Part shown: positions 44,956-53,874 of the stretch, piece by piece | Layout: every line of letters begins with the position of its first letter | How positions within the stretch are numbered: the first letter of the stretch is position 1 | Source: JAWKOK01 sp963765875 | GTDB lineage: Bacteria; Chloroflexota; Anaerolineae; Caldilineales; Caldilineaceae | Assembly: GCA_963765875.1 (NCBI GenBank) | Contig: CAVXYK010000001.1 | Coordinates: 153,864 to 217,863, forward strand | Reading direction: 5' to 3' | Length of the DNA: 64,000 nucleotides | Notes under the pieces: model-generated | The model's database searches: none | Told to the model about the DNA's origin: nothing | What the model saw: the letters and a program-made list of their open reading frames with translations, nothing else | Translations under genes and position numbers: made by a program

Positions 44956-45074
44956 GCAGGCGGACACGCCAAGTGGGTAGCAGTTACTCTTGCTGGCAAT
45001 GTCGACCCGCTTGCAGATTAGCGACTCATCGGATTCTAGAAATGGCCATTTTTTCGACAACTGGAGTTGTTGCG

Positions 45075-46634
45075 TCAGGCGCGGATGAGTGTGACGGAGC
45101 GCCCCGCCGGGGTCGAGGCGAGGTCGGCCGATGTGCGCTGGGCAGTGGGCGGCTGATCGCTGCGCCGGTCGAAGATGACCAACCAGCCGGTGGGCAGGCT
45201 CAGCCCGTCCAGATAGGCGTCAAGCTGCAGCAGCCCATCGTCCAGCGGATCGGCCTCGCCATCGCGCCAGACCTTGAGTTCGATGCCCAACGTCACGGGT
45301 TGAGGTCCGCCGTAACGCAGGCAGAGGTCCATGCGCCGCGTGCCGATGGCATACTCGCGTTCGAGCGTGCCGCCGCCGTTGACCACGCGGTGCAGGAAGG
45401 CCATCATCACCAGGTGGGGGGCGATTTCGTGGTAGTGGACGCTGCCCAGCAACGGCTGGCCGTGTTGGCGCCAGAAGGCGAGAAACGCGTCCAACAGCTT
45501 GTCGCTGTCCAGGCTGCCGTCGGGTTTGAGCCAGGTCGGGCTGATGTGGGGCAGCGAATCCTGCGGGCTGTTGGCCAACACGCGTGGGATGACTTCACGG
45601 TAGATGGGATCGGCGATAGTGAGACCGCCGGCTGGATCACGCCGTGCCAGACCGAGATCGACGACAAACTGGCGATCATCCGCAGGTAGGTCGCCCAACG
45701 AAGTGCCCGCCAGCATGGGTTCGATGACGCGGCGCACGCGGGGCTCTCGCAGCCGTTCGGCCAAGCTGTCCAGGTGGGTGTCTTGACGCTGAATCAGGAT
45801 TTCTTTGGCGGCTTCGATATCTTCCACTGTAACGGCCACCGTGGGATCGGGCACAACCTCCATCACCGCGCGGCGCGCCAGGGCATTGATCAGCCAGGGC
45901 TGGCCCTGGGTCAGTTCGAAGGCCAATGCCACGGCCTCTGCCGTGAAGCGCTGGCCGGTCTCGACTGTGTGCTGATCGTAGAGCGCCGCGACGTCATCGG
46001 CTGAGAAGTTGCCCAGCGTCAGCGACTCGGTCTTGATATTGAAAGGACTTGCCGTGTTGAGACGATCACTGCCGCCCGACGCTACCTTATAATCGCGTAC
46101 ATCGCGCAGGCCAATGAGCGCCAATGACCAGGGGAAACTGTGGGGACGGTCGAAGTAGCCGGTGCGTAGCTGGCGGAGTACGGAGATCAAGGCGTCATCT
46201 CTCAGCGCGTCGATCTCGTCAATGAAGAGTGCAAGCGGTCGCGCTGCAAATGCGGCCCATGCGCTCAGGGCCGCCCGGATCCGCTGTCCTTCGTCCGCAT
46301 CAGGCCATGCCGGCGGCCACAGATCGGCCGGCAGGCGGATCTGGACGGATGTACGCCACTCGCCCAAGATCGCCAGTTCCGCTGCGCCCGGATCATCGCT
46401 AAATGCTGCACCGACTTCTACAGATACCAGAACGGCCACATAGTCTCCTGACGCGGTCAATTCCTGAGCCAGGTTGACCATTGAGGTCGTCTTGCCGGTC
46501 TGGCGCGGGGCTTGGATGACAAAGTAGTTCTGGTCCGCCACCAATTGCCGCGCCAGCGGGATGCGCGCCGCCGCGGGCAGCATATAGTGGATGTCGGGCT
46601 TGCAGGGTCCGGCGACGTTGAATCGGCGTGGCAT
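45075..46634 (-). CDS. AAA-like ATPase with C-terminal PD-(D/E)XK nuclease-like domain
   Basis: 519 residues. The N-terminal AAA-like (STAND-related) ATPase has a variant Walker A QAPRQTGKTTSMVNL at about 40 and Walker B PLALFIDEIDALRDD near 130. A winged-helix-like middle (QGQPWLINALARRAV) follows. The C-terminal 90 residues have RRMDLCLRY and LGIELKVWRDG, a D-x(n)-ExK arrangement typical of PD-(D/E)XK nuclease folds. Proteins of this type are common in Chloroflexota and Cyanobacteria and their function is not established; a defence or regulatory role is possible. It lies between the fucosidase fragment and the complete fucosidase. Confidence 0.78.
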   Translation of the reverse strand: MPRRFNVAGPCKPDIHYMLPAAARIPLARQLVADQNYFVIQAPRQTGKTTSMVNLAQELTASGDYVAVLVSVEVGAAFSDDPGAAELAILGEWRTSVQIRLPADLWPPAWPDADEGQRIRAALSAWAAFAARPLALFIDEIDALRDDALISVLRQLRTGYFDRPHSFPWSLALIGLRDVRDYKVASGGSDRLNTASPFNIKTESLTLGNFSADDVAALYDQHTVETGQRFTAEAVALAFELTQGQPWLINALARRAVMEVVPDPTVAVTVEDIEAAKEILIQRQDTHLDSLAERLREPRVRRVIEPMLAGTSLGDLPADDRQFVVDLGLARRDPAGGLTIADPIYREVIPRVLANSPQDSLPHISPTWLKPDGSLDSDKLLDAFLAFWRQHGQPLLGSVHYHEIAPHLVMMAFLHRVVNGGGTLEREYAIGTRRMDLCLRYGGPQPVTLGIELKVWRDGEADPLDDGLLQLDAYLDGLSLPTGWLVIFDRRSDQPPTAQRTSADLASTPAGRSVTLIRA

Positions 46635-46744
46635 GGCATTCTCCTATGAACAGGGACTTCAGCGCTATTTTACCACGCGGTCACCTTCGTCGTCATCCCT
46701 GGCTGTTTGTGCCGGGGACGTCTTGGGTCCGCGGCACATCCGAT

Positions 46745-48119
46745 CTACACGTCTAGTACCACCACCGTGGCGATGGGATCGGGCGCCTCGATCGGCCCAC
46801 TGATCACCACGTCTTCGCCCGCTTGGCGGAGTGCCAGCGGCGACTTCTCAGCATCGGCCAGCAGGTAGGCAGCGCTCACGTCTACGCCCTCGACACGAAT
46901 CTCCCCACTGACCGGCCAATCAAAGACATGCAGATAGACTTTCCCCGGCTTGGACGTGCTGCGGCACCATTCCACGCCCTGGATCGGGCCGGGCTTGGTG
47001 CCGTAAATGGCCTCGCCGTTGACATCCAGCCAGGCGCCCATGGCCTGCAAGCGCTCGACGCTGGGCTGTGGAATCACGCCTTCAGCCGTGGGACCGACGT
47101 TGAGCAGGTAGTTGCCGCCCTTGCTGACGATGTCGATCAGCTTGTGGATCAGATCCTCGCTCGACTTCCAATGGTGGTCGTCGGTTCGGTAGCCCCAGGT
47201 GTCGTTAAGGGTGGCCGGTGTCTCCCAGTCCAGGTCGACCAACTCACTCGGGATCATGTTGTCGCCGGCCGAGGCATAGTCGCCCAGCTCGTTGCCCAGA
47301 CGGCCACAGACCAGGCAGTCGGGCTGTAGCTCGTTGCAGAGATCGAGCAGATCCTGGCTCTGCTCGGTCGAGATGATCATGGGCGTGTCGAACCAGATGA
47401 GGCCGATGGGGCCGTAGTTGGTCAGCAGTTCGGCCACCTGGGGCATAACGAAGTCATGGATGTAGCCGTCGAAATCCTTGGCCTCTTCGTCGTAGTCCCA
47501 GTCGTTACCGTAGCCGTCAGGCTGGTGCCAGTCCTGGGTCTGGGAGTAGTAGAAGCCGAGCTTGATGCCCTGCTTGGCGCACTCTTCGGCCAGTTCCTTG
47601 AGCGGGTCGCGGCCATAGGGCGTGCCGTCGACGATGTTGTAGTCGGTCTGCGTCGGACTTGTAGAGGCAGAAGCCGTCGTGGTGCTTGGAGGTGATGACG
47701 AGGTACTTCTGCCCGGCCTGCTTGGCCAGCGAGACCCACTCCTTGGCGTCAAACTTGACCGGGTTGAACTCGTTGGCCAGTTGCTCATACTCGGCAACCG
47801 GAATCTCGGCCCGCTTCATGATCCACTCGCCGATGCCGGGGATGGTGTCGCCCTGCCATGAGCCGGCGGGAATGGCGTAGAGGCCCCAATGGATGAACAT
47901 GCCGAACTTGACCTCGCGCCACCAGTCCAGGCGTGGATCGTTCCGGGCGCCCGGACGTTGTCCACGATCCTGCATGATGGCAGAACGTGTGTTGACTTTT
48001 TGCAGTGCACGCGTCAAGATGTGGCTGGCTGTGAGTGAAAGATCGGTGTCCAGATCGTCAGAAATCTTCTGCAATTTTGCGACCAGGCGATCAGGGAGTT
48101 GAATGGAAAGTTTCTGCAC
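46745..48119 (-). CDS. alpha-L-fucosidase (GH29) with an N-terminal ribbon-helix-helix-like segment, one frame break
   Basis: GH29 glycoside hydrolase removing alpha-linked L-fucose; no signal peptide, so probably cytoplasmic. DWWREVKFGMFIHWGLYAIPAG starts the catalytic barrel (FGMFIHWGLYAIPAG), LVITSKHHDGFCLY follows, and LIWFDTPM carries the expected nucleophile Asp. The frame breaks after HHDGFCLYKS near 47655, and the next frame resumes with QTDYNIVDGTPYGRD; one extra base in a TCCGACG stretch explains it. From the GTG at 48119 the first 45 residues (LSIQLPDRLVAKLQKISDD, then ILTRALQK) resemble a ribbon-helix-helix DNA-binding motif joined in frame to the enzyme. An alternative start at MQDRGQ, residue 49, would drop that part. 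Confidence 0.78.
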
Positions 48120-48240
48120 TGTTCTCTCTCGTTTTCTGCGCTGATTGAATCAAGGAAGATGGACGGCAAACATTTGTATTATGCGCTACTTCGAACGCAA
48201 GGGCAATTGGTTATTGAATGCGCGGCTTGTCGCGGTTTTT

Positions 48241-48313
48241 GATCCACGAAGAGCACGAATGGACACGAAGAACTACATGGGATCTTCGTGTCCATTCGTG
48301 CTCTCCGTGGATC
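48241..48313. repeat. long inverted repeat at the 3' end of the DUF2891 gene
   Basis: 31-nt arms at 48241-48271 and 48283-48313 match as inverted complements at 30 of 31 positions, around an 11-nt loop. Arms contain GAGCACGAATGGACACGAAG. The right arm touches the DUF2891 stop codon, so it may also end transcription. The GATCCACGAAGAGCACGAA type of sequence is a common dispersed repeat in environmental genomes. Confidence 0.7.
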
Positions 48314-49361
48314 ATCCATTTAGACCCTCCCCGATGAGTCCCCGCCCGGTGATCAGGTAGATCACAAACGTAGGAACCCAGTGGGTGACCATGTAATCGC
48401 TGTTGAGTGCGGCAGGCAGCCCCATTTCCCGATGGACTTTCGCCAATTTGGTGAAGGCTGCTGCGCGCGGGTCTGTGGCCGGCAGCGCCGAGCTGATGCC
48501 GGCGAGCATCCAGGCCCGACTCATGTTGAGGCCGGCGAAATGGGCCAGTTGGCCGTTGGTAAAATCGACGACCTGGACAGGTGATAGGCGTTCGCCTACG
48601 TGGCCGACCGCGATTTCCAGAAAAGCGTCTAGCCAGCCAACGAACGTATCACCAGACAGGACGCGACGCATCAGATCGGCCTCGGCCAGTGTCGGTGAGA
48701 GGAAGTCGACTCCAGCCGGCTCGTAGGCCAGTGGCGCATTGATGTCGGATCCGAAGTAATCGATTGCGCGCTTCTCGATCAGCCCGACCAGGTCACCGGC
48801 TCCCACGGTGCGCGCCCAGTCCAGCGCCAGCCCCATAGAGAAGGCCGTTTGGTTGTGAAGGCCGCCGCGGATGGGGAAGGGTAGGCGGGATAGATAGGCC
48901 CCGAATCGCTCGGCGGCGTGGGCTTCCAGTGGAGCCAGCGTTTGCTGCCAACGCCGGGCATTGGCACTGCCCTCGTCCCGTTCGTACTCATGCAGCTCGG
49001 CAGCCAATTGCAGCAGCCAAGCCATACCGTAGGGCATTTCGAAGGTGGGGCGTCCGGCAAGGTAGGTCATCTCACCGGCGATGTTTGCGTCGGTCAGCGA
49101 ACGATCCAGCGCGGTGATGGCGTCGTCGACAAACGGGGCATCGGGATAACAGCGAATGGCCCGCACGAGTTGCCAATGGGCGTGGACCGACGAGTGCCAG
49201 TCGAAACACCCGTAGAAGGCCGGATGAAGTGAACGTGGCCCATGTACATCCTCATCGCCCTGGAGAAAGTGGAGAATGCCGTTGGGGTATTCGCGGTGCA
49301 GGATCGAGATCGTGCCCGGAATGATCTGTTCGATAAGGGCCTGGTTCAACATAATCGCCAT
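48312..49361 (-). CDS. DUF2891 family protein
   Basis: 349 residues, mostly helical, typical of DUF2891: LHPAFYGCFDWHSSVHAHW near residue 45, FEMPYGMAWLLQLAAELHEY near 108, GGLHNQTAFSMGLALDWAR (LHNQTAFSMGL) near 165 and SRAWMLAGI near 285. The alpha/alpha-barrel-like pattern suggests a glycan- or small-molecule-acting enzyme, but no activity is established for the family. No signal peptide. It stands alone on the minus strand upstream of the fucosidase. Confidence 0.82.
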   Translation of the reverse strand: MAIMLNQALIEQIIPGTISILHREYPNGILHFLQGDEDVHGPRSLHPAFYGCFDWHSSVHAHWQLVRAIRCYPDAPFVDDAITALDRSLTDANIAGEMTYLAGRPTFEMPYGMAWLLQLAAELHEYERDEGSANARRWQQTLAPLEAHAAERFGAYLSRLPFPIRGGLHNQTAFSMGLALDWARTVGAGDLVGLIEKRAIDYFGSDINAPLAYEPAGVDFLSPTLAEADLMRRVLSGDTFVGWLDAFLEIAVGHVGERLSPVQVVDFTNGQLAHFAGLNMSRAWMLAGISSALPATDPRAAAFTKLAKVHREMGLPAALNSDYMVTHWVPTFVIYLITGRGLIGEGLNG

Positions 49362-49431
49362 GTTTGATTGCTCAGTCTGCGATGGTTTGGGCGATTCAGA
49401 ATACTGAAGCGCACAGTGTCATTCCGAAACC

Positions 49432-49678
49432 TTGGGCTTACCTCTACCCACATCTTTTTCAGGTAGGCAGATTGGCTATGAAGGAGCGACCGCCCAGGCA
49501 TCAATGCCTGGGCTAGACGGCTACGCCCCATGAATGGGGCTTGTTCGCCAACGCATAAGCCCCATTCATGGGGCGTCGGTTGCTAGCCAGGGCATTAATG
49601 CCCTGGCGGTCGCCGTGTCAGAAGCCCCCAAGCCACCAATCCATCGTCCACGAAAAAGATGTGGGTAAGGGTAAGCCC
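49432..49678. repeat. nested palindrome array
   Basis: Outer arms around ACCCACATCTTTTTC (49446-49460) and its complement near 49652-49666, extended by GGGCTTACC/GGTAAGCCC and GCGACCGCC/GGCGGTCGC, enclose four perfect palindromes: 49492-49513, 49525-49540, 49559-49574 and 49587-49606 (for example GCCCCATGAATGGGGC). No gene is present. It may be a MITE, a REP cluster or a structured recombination hotspot; the IS element lies 145 bp further on. Confidence 0.72.
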
Positions 49679-49748
49679 CAATCCTGGGGGAGGCCATGCC
49701 AGCTTTGGCCGAACTGGAGCCAAGCGTTCCCCCCAGGGTTGGGGGCTA
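49673..49748. repeat. further inverted repeat beside the palindrome array
   Basis: Arms AAGCCCCAATCCTGGGGGAG (49673-49692) and its near complement at 49729-49748 around a 36-nt spacer. It abuts the nested array and may belong to the same element. Confidence 0.6.
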
Positions 49749-49823
49749 GGGGGCTGCCGACATGCCTTGCATCTCATCTATATGCCTTTTCACGCCATGC
49801 TGTACTAGCTTAGCCCAGCCTAG

Positions 49824-51404
49824 CAGTTTGTCGGAGAGAACCGACAATCGGCTCTCTGATGGATTGATGGTAATGTGACGGCATGACAAAGAAACGGAAG
49901 TTCAGACAAGCGGACTATGAGGCAACGGAAAAGACCCAGATCACGTTGGGCGAAGCGTTGCCGGAAGATCATCTGGCTCGATTCATCGTGAGCGTAGTCA
50001 GCCTGCTCGATTTGAGCGAGATCTATGGACAGTACAGCGAGCGTGGGGGAGCGCCCTATGCGCCGGAAGTGCTGCTGGGCCTGTTGCTGTATGGCTACGC
50101 AACCGGGACCTTCAGTTCTCGCAAGCTGGAGAGAGCGACGTATGAATCGATTCCGTTTCGTTACATTGCCGGCAACATGCATCCGGACCATGACACCATC
50201 AACCAGTTTCGCAAGGAGAATCTGGAGACGCTGAAGGGATTGTTTGTCCAAGTGCTGATGCTTGCCTACATATTGGGCCATGTGAGACTGGGCAACATCA
50301 GCATCGATGGCAGCAAGATCCATGCCGATGCGTCCAAGAGCAAGGCGGTGAGTTATGGCCGCATCTTGTCGATGGAGAAGCGCTTGCAGCAAGAGATCGA
50401 TGCGTTGTTTGCCCTGGCCGAAAAGGCGGACAGCGAGCAACCGGACGATTTTGATATCGACGATGAGATCGGACGGCGCACCAAGAAGCTGGTGGATTTG
50501 GCCCAAGCCAAGGCGATGATAGAAGCGATGGCCGCTGAGCGCCATGCCCAAGAACAAGCCGAATATGAAGGCAAAATGGCTGCTCGCAAAGAGAAGGAAG
50601 CGCAAACTGGCAAGAAGACGCCAGGTCGTACCCCTCAGCCGCCTGAACCCGGCCCGCGTGACAAGGACCAGGTCAATTTCACCGATCCAGAGTCTCGTAT
50701 CATGAAGAATGGCAACAACAAGGCTTTCGAACAAGCGTACAATGCCCAGGCTGCGGTGGAACATGAAAGTCGCCTCATTGTGGGCAACACGCTTTCCAAT
50801 CATCCCAACGACAAGCGGGAAGGTGTGCCAACGGCCCAGGCGATCCCGACTCAACTGGGTACCCCGGATGCGGCGGCCATGGATGCCGGCTATTTCAGCC
50901 CCGAGGCAATCCAGGCGTTTGAAACCATGGGCATCGACCCTTACATCGCTGCAGGTCGAGACAGCCATGCCTTCGATTGGCGAACGCTTCTGGAGGGTGA
51001 GCCAGAACCACCGCCCGAGAATGCCAGCCACAAGACCAAGATGCTCTACAAGCTGCGCACCGAGGCCGGCAAGGCCATCTACAAACTGCGCAAGAGCACG
51101 GTTGAGCCGGTCTTCGGCATCATCAAGGAGATCATGGGCTTCCGACAGTTTTCCTTGCGCGGACTGACCGCGGCGGCTGGCGAATGGAATCTTGTCTGTT
51201 TGGCCTACAATCTGAAGCGTCTTCATGTATTGCACACTATCTGATTCTGCGCGCCCACAAACGGGAGGGCAGGGAAGATACGGCGCTCTGGAGCAGCAAA
51301 TCCGTGATTATGTCTACTCTTTGCCTGCTATCGAGTCGTTTTTGTCAAAAAACGTGGCAGCAGGCTCAACTATGCTCAATCTATGCTGTCTCTCCGACAG
51401 CCTG
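49824..51404. mobile_element. complete IS1182-like insertion sequence with CTAG target duplications
   Basis: 1581-bp element carrying one transposase. Terminal inverted repeats are CAGTTTGTCGGAGAGA on the left and, inverted, CAGGCTGTCGGAGAGA on the right (14 of 16 identical). Both ends are flanked by CTAG (49820-49823 and 51405-51408), which fits a 4-bp palindromic target duplication as known for the IS1182 family. The transposase frame is intact, so the copy may be recently active. Confidence 0.85.
49883..51244 (+). CDS. IS1182-family transposase (DDE)
   Basis: 453 residues, complete. The N-terminal DUF772-like part has APYAPEVLLGLLLYGYATG and RKLERATYESIPFRYIAGN (short parts of each); the catalytic region has Asp in ISIDGSKIHADASK, Asp in AAMDAGYFSPEA and Glu in STVEPVFGIIKEIMGFRQF. 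A charged insert (about 170-260) separates the first two. These are the three acidic residues of the DDE fold. It starts with ATG 59 nt inside the left terminal repeat. A long antisense open frame over the same bases is a shadow. Confidence 0.92.
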   Translation: MTKKRKFRQADYEATEKTQITLGEALPEDHLARFIVSVVSLLDLSEIYGQYSERGGAPYAPEVLLGLLLYGYATGTFSSRKLERATYESIPFRYIAGNMHPDHDTINQFRKENLETLKGLFVQVLMLAYILGHVRLGNISIDGSKIHADASKSKAVSYGRILSMEKRLQQEIDALFALAEKADSEQPDDFDIDDEIGRRTKKLVDLAQAKAMIEAMAAERHAQEQAEYEGKMAARKEKEAQTGKKTPGRTPQPPEPGPRDKDQVNFTDPESRIMKNGNNKAFEQAYNAQAAVEHESRLIVGNTLSNHPNDKREGVPTAQAIPTQLGTPDAAAMDAGYFSPEAIQAFETMGIDPYIAAGRDSHAFDWRTLLEGEPEPPPENASHKTKMLYKLRTEAGKAIYKLRKSTVEPVFGIIKEIMGFRQFSLRGLTAAAGEWNLVCLAYNLKRLHVLHTI

Positions 51405-51470
51405 CTAGCCCGGCGGAATGCCATTCCGCCCTACATCGGCATCATTCATAGGTCGAACTCGGATCATTTT

Positions 51471-52373
51471 TTACTCTGCACCCGGCAGCGTCAACCCGGC
51501 CAATTGCGCATAGACCTTCGCAACCGATGAGTCATCATCCCCACCCATGCCCGAGGCTGCTGCCATCAGGAACATCTGCAATGCGGTCCCGGCCAGCGGC
51601 ACAGGGAAGTTCTCTGTGCGTGCGGTGTCCAGGACGATGCCCATATCCTTGGTGAAAATATCGATGGCGCTGTGGGGGCTGTAGTCGCCTTCCAGGATGT
51701 GGGGGACGCGGTTCTCGAACATCCACGATGAACCCGCAGCGTTGGTGATCACATCGTAGACCTCGTTCGGGTCCAGGCCGAGCTTGATGGCCAGGGCAAT
51801 GCTCTCGCAGGCTGAGACGATATGGACGCCGGCCAGCAGTTGATTGATCAGCTTCATCGACGAGCCGGGACCTGCTTCGTCGCCCAGCCGGTAGACCTTA
51901 GCCGCCATGGCGTCGAGCGCAGCATCGGCCTTGACAAAGGCTGCCTCGCTGCCCGATGCCATCACCGTGATCTCGCCCAGGCCCGCCTTGATGGAACCGC
52001 CGCTGATCGGTGCATCCAGATAGAGACGCCCCGTGCTTTCGACCGTCGCCGCCATCTCTTTGGCTGCGGCCGGCGCAACCGTGGCGCACGAGATGAATAG
52101 GCCGTAGGCGGCCATGGCAGGCAGGGCAGCGGCCAGCACGGCCTCAGTCTGTGTTGCGTTGACCACGACGGAGATGACGACATCTGCTTTGAATGCGGCT
52201 GCTGCCACCGAATCGGCAACCGAGCCGCCGGCGTCTGCAAACGCTTGGCGGGCTGCGTCGGAGATGTCGTATCCGATGACATCAAGCCCGGCGCGCAATA
52301 ATGATTTCGCCATGCCCATGCCCATGGAGCCCAGGCCGATAATAGCGATGCGATCGGTTTGATCTTGTGACAT
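51471..52373 (-). CDS. NAD(P)-dependent oxidoreductase, 3-hydroxyisobutyrate dehydrogenase/L-threonate dehydrogenase-like
   Basis: 300-residue beta-hydroxyacid dehydrogenase. The dinucleotide site IAIIGLGSMGMGMAKSLLRAG is at the N-terminus (GLGSMGMGMA), LDAPISGGSIKAGLGEITVM near 118 carries the conserved substrate loop, and GPGSSMKLINQLLAG near 168 contains the catalytic Lys (MKLINQLL). It oxidises a 3-hydroxy acid; within the family it looks nearer L-threonate/LtnD-type enzymes than valine catabolism, but that is uncertain. It lies just right of the IS element. A repeat copy sits upstream of its start. Confidence 0.85.
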   Translation of the reverse strand: MSQDQTDRIAIIGLGSMGMGMAKSLLRAGLDVIGYDISDAARQAFADAGGSVADSVAAAAFKADVVISVVVNATQTEAVLAAALPAMAAYGLFISCATVAPAAAKEMAATVESTGRLYLDAPISGGSIKAGLGEITVMASGSEAAFVKADAALDAMAAKVYRLGDEAGPGSSMKLINQLLAGVHIVSACESIALAIKLGLDPNEVYDVITNAAGSSWMFENRVPHILEGDYSPHSAIDIFTKDMGIVLDTARTENFPVPLAGTALQMFLMAAASGMGGDDDSSVAKVYAQLAGLTLPGAE

Positions 52374-52438
52374 ATCTATACCTTTCCAAATGGTTCGGAT
52401 CGATTACTAAGCCTGACGCCAATACCGAAAAGATCGCC

Positions 52439-52509
52439 TGTCATTCCGAACGAAGTGAGGAATCTCGCGTTCGCCTACGTACAGATTCCTCGCGCTGCTC
52501 GGAATGACA
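52439..52509. repeat. TGTCATTCCGA dispersed palindromic repeat, copy 1
   Basis: Inverted repeat beginning TGTCATTCCGAACGAAGTG and ending CTGCTCGGAATGACA, with GAGGAATCT/AGATTCCTC inside. Same family as the copies near 52.9 and 56.2 kb. It lies upstream of the hydroxyacid dehydrogenase. Confidence 0.75.
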
Positions 52510-52532
52510 GAGTTTCTGCTGGGCCAATGCTG

Positions 52533-52813
52533 CTACCAGTCTTTACTGAGGTCATGCCAATTGGGGTGCATTGTCTCTATGAGCATCACCTTCTTTTCTC
52601 GCCGCCACCCTTAATCTGTTTCTCTCTTTCAGTCGCAACATGGACGTCGTTTGTGCTCTCGTGGTAGACCAGTCGCGTGATCCGATACTTGCCCGTGAAG
52701 ATGGAGCCCCGTCCGTCTTCATGCTCGGAGATACGGCGCAATAGATTGTTGGTCATTCCGGTATAGAGTGCTCGTGAATGACTGGACATAATGTAGACGT
52801 AGTACTCACGCAT
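52533..52813 (-). CDS. GIY-YIG nuclease domain protein, one frame break
   Basis: Small single-domain GIY-YIG nuclease of about 93 residues (UPF0213-like). YYVYIMSSHSRALYTGMTNNL gives the family hallmark (YVYIM...LYTGMTN), with RRISEHEDG next. The first frame ends shortly after REKQIKG, but the next frame continues with WRREKKVMLIETMHPNWHDL and a stop at 52533, the usual family end. One A missing in the AAGGG run near 52611 explains the break. Such stand-alone proteins are of uncertain function. It is surrounded by TGTCATTCCGA repeats. Confidence 0.72.
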
Positions 52814-52887
52814 AGGGGAATCGTCTTCTACTGGCTGGGGAATGGCTACATCAATTAGACCGAGGATTCAAGTATATGCGGAACCAC

Positions 52888-53006
52888 AGATTCCTCACTC
52901 CGTTCGGAATGACAGAGTATCCGGTTTGATGACCGGCGCTCTCTTGTTGTGATGGCTCTTGCGTTCCCAATTTACCCATTGTCATTCCGAACGGAGTGAG
53001 GAATCT
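52888..53006. repeat. TGTCATTCCGA dispersed palindromic repeat, copy 2
   Basis: Two perfect 27-nt complementary arms (52888-52914 and 52980-53006, core TCCGAACGGAGTGAGGAA) flank a 65-nt spacer. It lies immediately downstream of the nagB stop codon. Confidence 0.8.
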
Positions 53007-53051
53007 TGTGCTCCTGAACATTGAACATCTCCGCATCCAGCGCAACTAGCC

Positions 53052-53846
53052 CTACGCAGCGGCAGCTTTCGCACGATACTTGGCCGCCGAATCAGAATCG
53101 AGGTAGAGGATCGCCTGGGACGTTGTGCGCAGCACAGAGGCCGGGCAATCCTCGGTGACCGGTCCAGTCAACGCAGTCACCACGGCATCTGCTTTGCGCG
53201 ATTCGGGCGCGATGCAGAGGACGCTGTCGGCGGCCAGCAGCGCCGGGATGGTCAAGGTGACGGCATGGGTCGGCACTTCGTCAATGTTCTTGAAGTGACC
53301 TTCGCCGACCTGCTGCTGGCGGGAGACCTGGTCCAGTCGCACGACTTTCACCAACACCGGATCCTTGAATTCGGCAAAGGGCGGATCGTTGAAGGCGATG
53401 TGTCCGTTCTCGCCAATGCCCATGGCGCACAGATCCGCCGGGAGATTACGTAGCAGTTCGGCATAGTGCGCGCAGTCGGATTCCAGATGTCCTGCTTCCG
53501 CCTTGACCGGATAGAAAGTGGCAGCGTTCACCTTTTTTAGAAAATGTTTTTGTAGAAACGTGGGGAAGCTGGCCTCATGGCCCGGCGGCAGGTCTACATA
53601 CTCGTCCATGTGGAAGACTGACACCTTGGACCAGTCGATGTCACCATGAACCGCCAACGCACTCAGAAATGACAGCTGCGAGTTGCCCGTGGCAATGATG
53701 ATATTGGCTGTACCTTTCTTGGCGATGGCTTCCTGGATCATCGCTGCCGCCTCTGCGGCGGCTGCGCGTCCCATCTCGTCATTGTTTTTGTAGACATTGA
53801 CCGGCAATGAGTCCACTCTGGTCTGATAAACTGGCAAGTTCGCCAT
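53052..53846 (-). CDS. nagB: glucosamine-6-phosphate deaminase
   Basis: 264-residue NagB-family enzyme converting glucosamine-6-phosphate to fructose-6-phosphate and ammonia. IIIATGNSQLSFLSAL is the phosphate-binding start, FHMDEYVDLPPGHEASFP has the catalytic Asp, and LCAMGIGENGHIAFNDPP carries the catalytic His and Glu. The length is normal. It lies just upstream of nagA in the same direction; together they form the N-acetylglucosamine catabolic pair. A repeat fills the 99-nt gap between them. Confidence 0.92.
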   Translation of the reverse strand: MANLPVYQTRVDSLPVNVYKNNDEMGRAAAAEAAAMIQEAIAKKGTANIIIATGNSQLSFLSALAVHGDIDWSKVSVFHMDEYVDLPPGHEASFPTFLQKHFLKKVNAATFYPVKAEAGHLESDCAHYAELLRNLPADLCAMGIGENGHIAFNDPPFAEFKDPVLVKVVRLDQVSRQQQVGEGHFKNIDEVPTHAVTLTIPALLAADSVLCIAPESRKADAVVTALTGPVTEDCPASVLRTTSQAILYLDSDSAAKYRAKAAAA

Positions 53847-53874
53847 GATTCTGCTCCTTTGTTTCTGAATATCG

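Noticed and set aside
49492..49606. CRISPR-like array in the palindrome region
   Set aside because: The units differ in sequence and length, each is itself a palindrome, and spacing is irregular; no cas genes are present.
49820..51235. 471-codon open frame antisense to the transposase
   Set aside because: The plus-strand frame shows all DDE motifs; the antisense frame has only low-complexity, His/Leu-rich text and reaches into the terminal repeat.
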